This document shows, in pieces, positions 1 to 7,203 of a DNA stretch of 13,256 nucleotides. Source of the DNA: GCA-002694895 sp964436345. GTDB taxonomy: Bacteria > Chloroflexota > Dehalococcoidia > Lucifugimonadales > GCA-002694895. The DNA lies in assembly GCA_964436345.1 (NCBI GenBank), contig CAYTCC010000032.1:1-13256 (forward strand), in the 5' to 3' direction. How positions within the stretch are numbered: position 1 is the first letter of the stretch; each line of letters begins with the position of its first letter. A program made the position numbers and the translations under genes. Below the pieces are notes generated by a model that saw only the letters and a list, made by a program, of their open reading frames with translations, made no database searches and was not told the DNA's origin.

Positions 1-72
1 ATTACAGATTTTATTATCAATAAAGTAAGTAAATTAATTACTATTGAGTAAATTGGATTATTGGATAAAATA

Positions 73-933
73 TTAAGTTATTTTGATTATTTTATAGTGT
101 ACTTCACCTGCTGGGGCCGATACTATAACCGGCTCGTTTTCACCTTTCCCTATAATGGCTTTTCCTAATGGTGACTCAAGAGATATCTTAGATAAATTAA
201 CATCTGCTTCAGGTGAAGCTACTAGATTAATTTTAGTTCTTTTATTTTCTTTTTCAAGAGTTACTTTAGAGCCTATTTGCGCAATTTTATTCTTTTTAGT
301 ACTTTTTTTTGCATTAATTATGACTGACTGTCTCAATGTTTCTTCTATAGTTTTAATTTGAGATTCAATTAGTCCTTGTTTTTCTCTTGCGGCTTCTAAC
401 GGTGCATTTTCTCTAAAATCTTTATCTGCAGCAGCTTTATTAATATCCACTACGACATCTTCTCTTTCTTTATATTTTACCGTTAATTCTTTTTCTAATG
501 AATTATGATATTCTTGAGAAATTTCAACAATATCACCTTCATGAATTTTTGACTTTAGAGATACAGATCCACTTCTTCGACCTTTTTTATTTCTTATATG
601 GTTTCCAAGATTTGCCTCAGTAAATCCTTCATTGTGTATATAGTTCAAATAATCTCTAGCAACGGATAATTTTTTTGAAGCATTTTGATTTGAATGTTTT
701 AGATTAGTTATTTGTACGTATTGTTCAATAAAAAAAGGTTCAATGATATTAAGGTTGATATTTTCCAGATTGTCGTTTTTATCATATGATTTATTTTCTA
801 GACTTTCAGTTAGCCATTGAATGAAAGAAGAAAGATCATTTTTTATAGTTTCTTTTCTGGATTTTCTCATCCTGTTAGTATATAAATTTACTGATTTAAT
901 CAGCGTATTTACTGGTTTAATATCGTTACTCAT
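73..933 (-). CDS. greA: GreA-family transcript cleavage factor with N-terminal integrase-type SAM-like domain
   Basis: This 286-residue protein has two parts. Residues about 135-208 form a Gre-type antiparallel coiled coil. Its tip carries KDFREN, with Asp172 and Glu175 at the places of the two acidic residues (Asp41 and Glu44 in E. coli GreA) that hold Mg2+ in the RNA polymerase secondary channel. Residues about 218-286 match the C-terminal FKBP-like domain (SPLGKAIIGK, APAGEV). Gre factors make backtracked RNA polymerase cleave its transcript. Ordinary GreA is about 158 residues. The extra N-terminal part, residues about 8-118, reads like the core-binding SAM-like domain of XerC/XerD integrases: a helix with LSSFIQWL, then SKKLSVARDYLNYIHNEGF and a basic NKKGRR tail. 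No recombinase catalytic domain follows, so DNA binding is possible but recombination is not. The start is set by AGGAG (reverse strand) 7 nt before ATG. The gene lies 21 bp after polA, probably in one transcript. Confidence 0.85.
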   Translation of the reverse strand: MSNDIKPVNTLIKSVNLYTNRMRKSRKETIKNDLSSFIQWLTESLENKSYDKNDNLENINLNIIEPFFIEQYVQITNLKHSNQNASKKLSVARDYLNYIHNEGFTEANLGNHIRNKKGRRSGSVSLKSKIHEGDIVEISQEYHNSLEKELTVKYKEREDVVVDINKAAADKDFRENAPLEAAREKQGLIESQIKTIEETLRQSVIINAKKSTKKNKIAQIGSKVTLEKENKRTKINLVASPEADVNLSKISLESPLGKAIIGKGENEPVIVSAPAGEVHYKIIKIT

Positions 934-954
934 TTATTTCTCCTATAAGTTTTT

Positions 955-3795
955 TTAACTCATTTCGCCTAAGTTTTGGCCTTTTTCAATATTAATTGTT
1001 AAAGGAACATTTAATTTTACTACATTGGGCATGATTTTACTAAGTATATTTGTAAGATATTTTGAATTATTTTTATCACATTCAAAAATTAATTCATCAT
1101 GTATTTGTAAAAGCATTTTCCCTTTTATTTTTTTGTAATCTTTCGAATTGTTTAGGTTTATCATTGCAATTTTAATTATTTCAGCTGCAGTTCCTTGAAT
1201 AGGCATATTTACTGCCATACGTTCACCATGGGCCCTTATTCGAGCATTATTTGATTTGATTTCGTCAATATATCTTTTTCTTCCAAATAAAGTCTCAACG
1301 TATCCTTTATTGTGGATTTCTTCTTTGGTATTTTCTATATAATCTTTAATTTTTCCAAATCTTTTAAAATATAACTCTATGAATTCTTTCCCTTTATTAA
1401 CTGATAGATTTGTTTGCTTTGAAATACCGTAAGGGCTTAGACCATACAATACCCCGAAATTTAAGATTTTAGCTATTCTTCGCATTTCATCATTTACATT
1501 GGTTAAATCACATTCATACATAGTTGCAGCTGTAAAATTATGTATGTCTTCTCCTTTCAGAAAGGCATTTTTGAGATTTGGATCTTCAGAAAAATGAGCT
1601 AATACCCTTAATTCTATTTGTGAATAATCAGCGGATACAAATTCATTGTTTTCTTTCTGTACCGCAAATGATGATCTCACTAGTTTTCCGTAATTGGTTC
1701 TTTTTGGAATGTTTTGAAGATTTGGCTCGCTGCTTGATAATCTTCCTGTTGCTGTTCCTGCTTGATTAAATTTTGTATGAACCCTATTTGTTTTTGAATT
1801 TAACAATTTTGGCAATGTCATTACATAAGTGGATAATAGTTTTGAAATTTCTCTATATTCCTGAATATAATTTAAAAATTGTATTTTTGTATTGTCTTCA
1901 AAACTGAGATTGAATGATTCAGATTCTTTGAATTTGTATGTTAATCCATTTATTAATTCCGTTATTGATTCTGATCCGGTAGAGTAACCTGATTTGGTTT
2001 TTTTTATGTTTTCTGTAGATAAATTTAATTTTTCAAATAAAATTTTACTTAACTGTTGTGGTGAATTTAAATTGATTTCTTCTTGAATTAAAGTTTTTGC
2101 ATTACTTTCAATCGTACTAATTTTATTTGCAAAATCATTTTGCAGTACATTTAATAGATTTAAATTAATTGGCATTCCCTCACTTTGCATTTGTATTAAA
2201 ATTGGTATTAGCTTTATTTCAAGTTCATCAAACAATTTGTCTAAATTATTATTTGATAATTCGTTTTCAAATTTTTGTTTTAACTTGTATGTGAAGTATG
2301 CATCGTTAATGGCATATTTAGCTATTTCATTAATTGGTTTGTTTCCAATGCTTATTTGAGATTTTCCTTTTCCAATAATATTTGTGATTGGTTCTAAATC
2401 TATATTAAATAAATTTGTTACTAATTCTTTTAATCCTATATTTCTATATCCTAAAAGATTGGCAGCTATTAATGTGTCAAAATTAAAATTTTTAATGTTT
2501 ATTTTTATGTTAAGATTTTTGTATGCATTATTGAGCACCGATAAATCAAAGTTGATATTATGAGCTATTTTTAAGATTTCACTTGATTCTAGTATGGGTT
2601 TTAATAATTCTAAAGATTCTTTTAACGGGAGATTGTTATCTTCGACATGGTTTAATGGAAGATAAAAACCGTTTGAATCCCCGTATGAAAAAGATATTCC
2701 AACTAATTCATTGTTCATTACGTCCAGACTTGATGTTTCAGTATCTAATGCAAATTCTTTTTTTTGTATTAGAATTTTAATTAAATTATTTAATTTTGAA
2801 ATTGAATCTATAACTTCTAATTTAATATTATGCGGAGTCTTCTCATACTCATTTGTAATTTTACTCTCATTGTTTTTGTTATCATTATTTGGATCAGATA
2901 AACCGGGAATATTTATTTTTCCTAGTCTTTGTATTAAGGAATTGAAATCTAATTCCTTTAAAAATGAAATTAAATTTTCATTGTCTATATTTAGTATTTC
3001 AATATCATTTAAATCAAGTTCAACAGGAGCTTTTAAATGAATTTCAATTAATTGTTTAGCTTTGAGAGAATTACTAAAATGTTCGAGTAAATTGTTTTTT
3101 AATTTTCCTTGTTTTATTAAATCGAGATTTTGCGAGAGTGAATCCAAGGTCTTGAATTCATTTAATAATTTTATAGCAGTTTTTTTTCCAACTCCTGGTA
3201 TACCTGGGATATTGTCTGAAGTATCACCCGTAAGTGATTTGAAATCAACTATTTGGTTTGGATTCAAACCTTCATAAACTTCTTTTATTAAATGTTTATT
3301 GTATTTTATAATTTCGCCAGTTCTTGAGGTAGTTATTATGTGGATATTGTCATCAATTAATTGATGTAAATCTGAGTCACCAGAGTAAATCAATATTTTT
3401 GTTTTTGCATCACCTAATTTTTTACTAATTGTACCTAGCACATCATCTGCTTCGTAATTATCTACGATGATGCTTTTTATATTAGTCAAAGGCAATTTTG
3501 ATGTAATTATTTCTAATTGTTTTTTTAATTCTTCAGGAGTTTCAGATCTGTTAGCTTTGTATTCAGTATATAATTCATTTCTGAAGGTGGGTCCTTTTGG
3601 GTCAAAAACAAAAGCTAAGTGTGTAGGATTTAAAGTGTTTATTAATCTAAATGTAGTGTTGAAAAAACCATATATTGCTCGAACTTCAATCCCATTTTTA
3701 TTTATCATAGGATTGGGGATTCCAAACCACGATCTAAACATTAAATAATGTCCATCAATTAATAAAACGATCTTGTTATTGTTATTAATTTTCAT
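955..3795 (-). CDS. polA: DNA polymerase I
   Basis: This 946-residue family A polymerase (E. coli 928) has all three classical domains. Residues 1-300 are the 5'-3' flap nuclease, with metal-binding acidic residues at Asp14, Asp65, Glu115/Asp117/Asp118, Asp140/Asp142 and Asp191/Asp194, and the helix-hairpin-helix IPGIPGVGKKTA. Residues about 325-510 are the 3'-5' exonuclease, with Asp351/Glu353 (DTE), Asp417 (NINFD) and Tyr494/Asp498 (YAIND), so proofreading should work. Residues about 530-946 are the polymerase: motif A DYSQIELR (Asp723), motif B RRIAKILNFGVLYG with Phe780 at the position that selects against dideoxynucleotides, and motif C IHDELIFE (Asp900). The enzyme removes RNA primers and fills gaps in replication and excision repair. 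No Shine-Dalgarno sequence is seen before the ATG, but the start agrees with the family (KIVLLIDGH close to the N-terminus). The Gre fusion gene follows 21 bp downstream. Confidence 0.97.
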   Translation of the reverse strand: MKINNNNKIVLLIDGHYLMFRSWFGIPNPMINKNGIEVRAIYGFFNTTFRLINTLNPTHLAFVFDPKGPTFRNELYTEYKANRSETPEELKKQLEIITSKLPLTNIKSIIVDNYEADDVLGTISKKLGDAKTKILIYSGDSDLHQLIDDNIHIITTSRTGEIIKYNKHLIKEVYEGLNPNQIVDFKSLTGDTSDNIPGIPGVGKKTAIKLLNEFKTLDSLSQNLDLIKQGKLKNNLLEHFSNSLKAKQLIEIHLKAPVELDLNDIEILNIDNENLISFLKELDFNSLIQRLGKINIPGLSDPNNDNKNNESKITNEYEKTPHNIKLEVIDSISKLNNLIKILIQKKEFALDTETSSLDVMNNELVGISFSYGDSNGFYLPLNHVEDNNLPLKESLELLKPILESSEILKIAHNINFDLSVLNNAYKNLNIKINIKNFNFDTLIAANLLGYRNIGLKELVTNLFNIDLEPITNIIGKGKSQISIGNKPINEIAKYAINDAYFTYKLKQKFENELSNNNLDKLFDELEIKLIPILIQMQSEGMPINLNLLNVLQNDFANKISTIESNAKTLIQEEINLNSPQQLSKILFEKLNLSTENIKKTKSGYSTGSESITELINGLTYKFKESESFNLSFEDNTKIQFLNYIQEYREISKLLSTYVMTLPKLLNSKTNRVHTKFNQAGTATGRLSSSEPNLQNIPKRTNYGKLVRSSFAVQKENNEFVSADYSQIELRVLAHFSEDPNLKNAFLKGEDIHNFTAATMYECDLTNVNDEMRRIAKILNFGVLYGLSPYGISKQTNLSVNKGKEFIELYFKRFGKIKDYIENTKEEIHNKGYVETLFGRKRYIDEIKSNNARIRAHGERMAVNMPIQGTAAEIIKIAMINLNNSKDYKKIKGKMLLQIHDELIFECDKNNSKYLTNILSKIMPNVVKLNVPLTINIEKGQNLGEMS

Positions 3796-3822
3796 AATAA
3801 ATAAATAATGGTTAAAAATATA

Positions 3823-3851
3823 TTGTAAGGATATTAAACTAAATATACTAT
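3823..3851 (+). promoter_or_regulatory. Candidate sigma70-type promoter for fdxA-acnA
   Basis: A -35-like TTGTAA (3823-3828) and a -10-like TACTAT (3846-3851) are separated by exactly 17 bp, each matching consensus at 4 of 6 positions. Transcription would start near 3858, leaving a leader of about 25 nt before fdxA, with a GGGTGA ribosome site at 3874-3879. On the opposite strand a TACAAT (3827-3822) lies about 27 bp before polA, but it has no good -35. The two promoters would overlap. AT-rich DNA gives many chance matches, so this is tentative. Confidence 0.35.
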
Positions 3852-3882
3852 TAAGATATTCAATAAATTTCCAGGGTGAATT

Positions 3883-4131
3883 ATGACTTATATAATTAGT
3901 AAAGGTTGCGTTGACTTAAAGGACGGATCATGCGTAGATGTTTGTCCGGTTGATTGTATATATACAACTGACAATGATGACCAATTTTATATTAATCCAG
4001 AAGAATGCATTGATTGCGCTGCTTGTGAACCGGTTTGCCCGGTAGAAGCGATATATGCCGAAGAAGATGTCCCTAAAGATGAAGAAGAATATATTGATAA
4101 AAATTACAAATATTTTAATTTAGAAAGATAG
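3883..4131 (+). CDS. fdxA: Seven-iron ferredoxin ([3Fe-4S][4Fe-4S])
   Basis: This is an 82-residue soluble electron carrier. Its cysteines fit the FdxA/Azotobacter ferredoxin I pattern. Cys9 and Cys17 with Cys52 can hold a [3Fe-4S] cluster; the residue where a fourth ligand would sit in 2[4Fe-4S] ferredoxins is Leu12. Cys21 with Cys42, Cys45 and Cys48 (CIDCAAC) can hold a [4Fe-4S] cluster. Cys25 is the additional free cysteine usual in the family. The sequence SCVDVCPVDC and the acidic tail after EAIYAEEDVP are typical. The ribosome site is a modest GGGTGA before ATG. The gene is 10 bp upstream of aconitase on the same strand, so the two are almost certainly cotranscribed. The physiological redox partner cannot be told from this window. 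Confidence 0.95.
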   Translation: MTYIISKGCVDLKDGSCVDVCPVDCIYTTDNDDQFYINPEECIDCAACEPVCPVEAIYAEEDVPKDEEEYIDKNYKYFNLER

Positions 4132-4133
4132 GA
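4130..4133 (+). promoter_or_regulatory. Ribosome binding site of acnA overlapping the fdxA stop codon
   Basis: AGGA begins inside the TAG stop of fdxA and lies 8 nt before the acnA ATG. Ribosomes ending fdxA translation therefore sit on the acnA start region, which suggests translational coupling. It also fixes the acnA start. Confidence 0.6.
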
Positions 4134-4141
4134 ATAAATAA

Positions 4142-6796
4142 ATGAAATTTGTTGATAAATTTGGTATTAAAGATAGTATTAAAACATCATCTGGAGATTA
4201 TTATTATTGTAGTCTTGAAAAATTAGCTGAATCGAACCCTGATATAAGAATAGATACAATGCCAAATGCAGTAAGAATCATGGTTGAAAATGTAATTCGT
4301 AATACTAGTTTAGATATTAATGAAGATTTTGATATTAATAAATTGAAATTATGGAATGATTTTGATAATTCAGAAGAAGTACCCTATTTCCCATCCAGAG
4401 TTCTTTTACAAGATTTCACTGGAGTTCCTACAATAGTTGATTTGGCTAGTATGAGAGATGCTATGTTAGCAAACAATGGAGATCCATCGAAGGTTAATCC
4501 AATGGTTCCAGTTGATTTAGTTATTGATCATAGTGTTCAGGTTGATTATTTTGGAACAAAAAATGCTTTTATGAACAATGTGAATAAAGAGTACGAAAGA
4601 AACACAGAAAGATATTCTTTATTAAAATGGGCTCAGAATTCTTTTGATAATATGAAAGTTGTACCTCCTGGTGCTGGCATTGTGCATCAAGTCAATTTAG
4701 AATTTTTGTCACCGGTAATTTCAGTTAGAGAATATGATAATATTTCCTTGGCCATCCCAGATACATTAATAGGAACAGATTCTCACACTCCTATGGTTAG
4801 TGGTTTGGGAGTTTTAGCTTGGGGTGTAGGAGGTATAGAAGCAGAATCTGTGATGGTAGGGCAACCAGTATATATGAAAATACCGTCGGTAGTTGGTGTT
4901 AACTTAGTAGGTAAATTATCGGCAACTGCAACAGCTACTGATCTTGTGTTATCTATAACTCAAAAATTAAGAAGTTATGGAGTGGTAGGTAAAATGGTCG
5001 AATTTTATGGTGAAAGTTTAAATTTATTATCTTTACCAGACAGAGCTACAATTTCAAATATGGCACCTGAATATGGTGCAACTGCGTCATTATTTCCTGT
5101 GGATTCTAAAACATTAGATTATTTAGAATTAACTGGAAGGACTGATGATCAACTTAATTTGATAGAACAGTATTCAAAATCTCAAGGTTTATTTGGTTCT
5201 AGTCATAATATCAGAGAATATAACAGTACAATTACAATTAACTTAGATGAAATAGAACCAAGTATGGCAGGTCCTAAAAGACCTCAGGATAAAGTAAAAT
5301 TATCTGAAGTAAAATCTAACTTTAATACATTTTTGGCTGATACTGGCCAATCGATTATAAATTCTAATGAGCTTGATCATGGATCTGTAGTAATAGCTGC
5401 AATTACTAGCTGCACTAATACTTCTAATCCTGATGTGATGATTGGTGCCGGTATATTAGCTCGAAATGCTGTAAATAAAGGTTTGAATTCAAGATCATGG
5501 GTTAAAACTAGTTTGGCACCAGGTTCACAAGTTGTTGATGATTATTTACTCAAAGCTGATTTGATTGACCCATTAGAAAAATTGGGTTTTCATATCGTTG
5601 GCCATGGATGCACTACTTGTATAGGGAACAGCGGTCCATTACCTGAAAATGTTTCTAATAAAATCGATGAAGAGAATTTAGTCACTTGCGCAGTGCTTAG
5701 TGGAAATAGAAATTTTGAGGCAAGAGTTCATCAACAAGTTAAAGCTAATTACCTTGCATCTCCTATATTAGTTGTTGCCTATGCTATAGCCGGTACATTA
5801 AATATTAATTTTGATACTGATCCGATTGGAATTGGGCATAATGGAGAAAAAGTATTTTTGGAAGACATATGGCCAAATAAAGATGAAATTCATTCTATAG
5901 TTAATTATTCTCTTAATCCTTCAATGTTTAAAAATAGATATGATAAAGTTTTTGAAGGAGATGATAATTGGAAAAATCTCAGTATTCCAGATGGTAATAT
6001 TTACAAATGGGATAAATCTTCCACCTATATCCAGCCTTTGTCAATTTTTAATGATTTCAAAAAAGAATTGCCTCAAATGCCAGAAATTCAAAATGCAAGA
6101 ATTTTGGCTGTTTTAGGAGATAGTATTACAACAGACCATATATCTCCTGCCGGAAATATAAGCAAAGATTCTCCTGCATCTGAATTTTTAGAAATGAATG
6201 ATATTTCACCTATAGACTTTAATACATACGGATCAAGAAGAGGAAATGAAAATATTTTAGTACGAGGTACTTTTGCAAATGTTAGGCTTAGAAATTTATT
6301 AACTTCTGAAACAGAGGGCGGTTATACTATTTATTTCCCTACTAAAGAGATTATGAGTATTTATGATGCTTCGCAGGAATACAAAAAAGACAATACTCCT
6401 TTAGTACTTATTGCCGGAGATGAATATGGAAGCGGTAGTTCAAGAGATTGGGCAGCAAAAGGGCCTTACTTATTAGGAGTAAGATTAGTAATTGCTAAAA
6501 GTTTTGAGAGAATTCACCGATCTAATTTGATTGGAATGGGGATATTGCCTGTTGAATTTGTTAATGGAGAAGATTTTAATTTGTTAAAAATGAATGGAGA
6601 TGAAATCTTATCTATTGAAAATATTGAAGATGTAAAAACTCCTTCATGTCTATTTAATATGACTATCAAAAATCCTGACACTGGTGATATAAAAACTACA
6701 AGTTTAAAATCAAGAATTGATACTAATGCTGAAGTGAATTATTATGTTAATGGAGGATTATTACAATTTGTCCTCAGAAAACTATTAAATGATTAA
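4142..6796 (+). CDS. acnA: Aconitate hydratase A (AcnA/IRP type)
   Basis: This 884-residue cytoplasmic TCA-cycle enzyme interconverts citrate and isocitrate through cis-aconitate. It is close in length to E. coli AcnA (891) and follows the same domain order. The N-terminal part has LLQDFTGVPTIVDLA (about 88-102), VDLVIDHSVQVD (124-135), GTDSHT (211-216) and WGVGGIEAE (227-235). The [4Fe-4S] ligands are Cys424 (SCTNTSNP) and Cys490/Cys493 (GHGCTTC). The C-terminal swivel domain has GDSITTDHISPAG (659-671), YGSRRGN (696-702), GDEYGSGSSRDWAAKGP (759-775) and SFERIHRSNL (787-796). No active-site residue appears to be missing. The single-chain IRP-like architecture separates it from AcnB and from split archaeal enzymes; a 2-methyl-cis-aconitate hydratase role is less likely without prp genes nearby. 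It is the second gene of the fdxA operon and converges on rpmB with a 4-bp gap. Confidence 0.96.
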   Translation: MKFVDKFGIKDSIKTSSGDYYYCSLEKLAESNPDIRIDTMPNAVRIMVENVIRNTSLDINEDFDINKLKLWNDFDNSEEVPYFPSRVLLQDFTGVPTIVDLASMRDAMLANNGDPSKVNPMVPVDLVIDHSVQVDYFGTKNAFMNNVNKEYERNTERYSLLKWAQNSFDNMKVVPPGAGIVHQVNLEFLSPVISVREYDNISLAIPDTLIGTDSHTPMVSGLGVLAWGVGGIEAESVMVGQPVYMKIPSVVGVNLVGKLSATATATDLVLSITQKLRSYGVVGKMVEFYGESLNLLSLPDRATISNMAPEYGATASLFPVDSKTLDYLELTGRTDDQLNLIEQYSKSQGLFGSSHNIREYNSTITINLDEIEPSMAGPKRPQDKVKLSEVKSNFNTFLADTGQSIINSNELDHGSVVIAAITSCTNTSNPDVMIGAGILARNAVNKGLNSRSWVKTSLAPGSQVVDDYLLKADLIDPLEKLGFHIVGHGCTTCIGNSGPLPENVSNKIDEENLVTCAVLSGNRNFEARVHQQVKANYLASPILVVAYAIAGTLNINFDTDPIGIGHNGEKVFLEDIWPNKDEIHSIVNYSLNPSMFKNRYDKVFEGDDNWKNLSIPDGNIYKWDKSSTYIQPLSIFNDFKKELPQMPEIQNARILAVLGDSITTDHISPAGNISKDSPASEFLEMNDISPIDFNTYGSRRGNENILVRGTFANVRLRNLLTSETEGGYTIYFPTKEIMSIYDASQEYKKDNTPLVLIAGDEYGSGSSRDWAAKGPYLLGVRLVIAKSFERIHRSNLIGMGILPVEFVNGEDFNLLKMNGDEILSIENIEDVKTPSCLFNMTIKNPDTGDIKTTSLKSRIDTNAEVNYYVNGGLLQFVLRKLLND

Positions 6797-6800
6797 TTTT

Positions 6801-7076
6801 TTATGATTTACTGATTATTTCTTTTTTGATTTTTTGTAATTTGTAAGACAAATAGGAATTATTAGCTTTAATTAAATAAGTATCAAAGCCTCCTACTTTA
6901 TCTATATCTCTTATTGCACTAGTGGCTGCAGTTATACTAATTTTCTTGTTTAGTTTTGAACTCCAAAAAGAAACCTTTTGTAAATTTGGATTGAACTTAC
7001 GTTTGTTTCTATTTTTTGCATGACTTACGTTGTTTCCAGATTGTGGAATTTTTCCTGTTAATTCACACTTTGCCAT
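6801..7076 (-). CDS. rpmB: 50S ribosomal protein bL28
   Basis: This 91-residue basic protein starts MAKCELTGK and has the L28 signature GNNVSHAKNRNKRKFNPNLQ at residues 14-33. It continues with the segment FWSSKLNKKISITAATSAIRDIDK and GGFDTYLIKA, like the long proteobacterial form (E. coli, 78 residues) rather than the roughly 62-residue Firmicutes form. It then has a lysine-rich tail of about a dozen extra residues. It is a structural protein of the large ribosomal subunit. AAAGG (reverse strand) 5-6 nt before ATG supports the start. The gene is divergent from yloV-recG and ends 4 bp from the end of acnA. No stem-and-T-run terminator is visible in the junction. Confidence 0.95.
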   Translation of the reverse strand: MAKCELTGKIPQSGNNVSHAKNRNKRKFNPNLQKVSFWSSKLNKKISITAATSAIRDIDKVGGFDTYLIKANNSYLSYKLQKIKKEIISKS

Positions 7077-7106
7077 AAATACCTTTAAGTTATGTAATAA
7101 ATATTA

Positions 7107-7135
7107 ATTATAAATATATGTTATATTACTTATAA
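7107..7135 (-). promoter_or_regulatory. rpmB: Candidate promoter of rpmB
   Basis: On the reverse strand, TTATAA (7135-7130) and a perfect TATAAT (7112-7107) are 17 bp apart. The start would be near 7100, about 24 nt before the rpmB ATG. The -35 matches consensus only 3 of 6. It overlaps a mirror-image promoter for yloV. Confidence 0.4.
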
Positions 7136-7136
7136 T
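7108..7136 (+). promoter_or_regulatory. yloV: Candidate promoter of yloV-recG
   Basis: TTATAA (7108-7113) and a perfect TATAAT (7131-7136) are 17 bp apart. The start would be near 7143, giving a leader of about 60 nt that contains the palindrome at 7146-7163. The -10 of this promoter overlaps the -35 of the rpmB promoter, and the reverse also holds. Confidence 0.4.
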
Positions 7137-7145
7137 GTTACTAAA

Positions 7146-7163
7146 ATAGAAGAATTATTCTAT
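7146..7163. repeat. 18-bp imperfect palindrome in the yloV leader
   Basis: The arms ATAGAA and TTCTAT flank GAATTA. Only the g/a pair at 7152/7157 breaks full symmetry. It lies just downstream of the predicted yloV transcription start, where an operator or a small 5' RNA hairpin would act. No terminator T-run follows. Confidence 0.4.
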
Positions 7164-7203
7164 CACTGTATAGTAATTTTGTCATTTATATTCAAATAAA
7201 TAA

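Noticed and set aside
1..72. Terminator after the Gre fusion gene
   Set aside because: The stretch has a weak GTAA/TTAC inverted repeat and a GGATTATTGGAT near-repeat, but no stable stem followed by a T-run on the minus strand.
73..933. An integrase or a degraded phage recombinase
   Set aside because: The SAM-like part is followed by GreA domains rather than a catalytic R-H-R-Y domain, and no att repeats or phage genes are nearby.
2711..3040. Plus-strand open frame of 109 codons opposite polA
   Set aside because: It is antisense to the well-supported polA, has low-complexity Phe/Leu/Ser content and matches no family. The other short frames opposite polA and the Gre fusion gene are the same kind of shadow.
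3883..4131. Ordinary 2[4Fe-4S] ferredoxin
   Set aside because: The first cluster motif lacks the second cysteine of CxxC (Leu12) and has the wider spacing of Cys9 to Cys17, which fits the seven-iron type.
6794..6840. Bidirectional terminator between acnA and rpmB
   Set aside because: T-runs are present, but I see no stem; they are part of the lysine-rich 3' end of rpmB read on the other strand.
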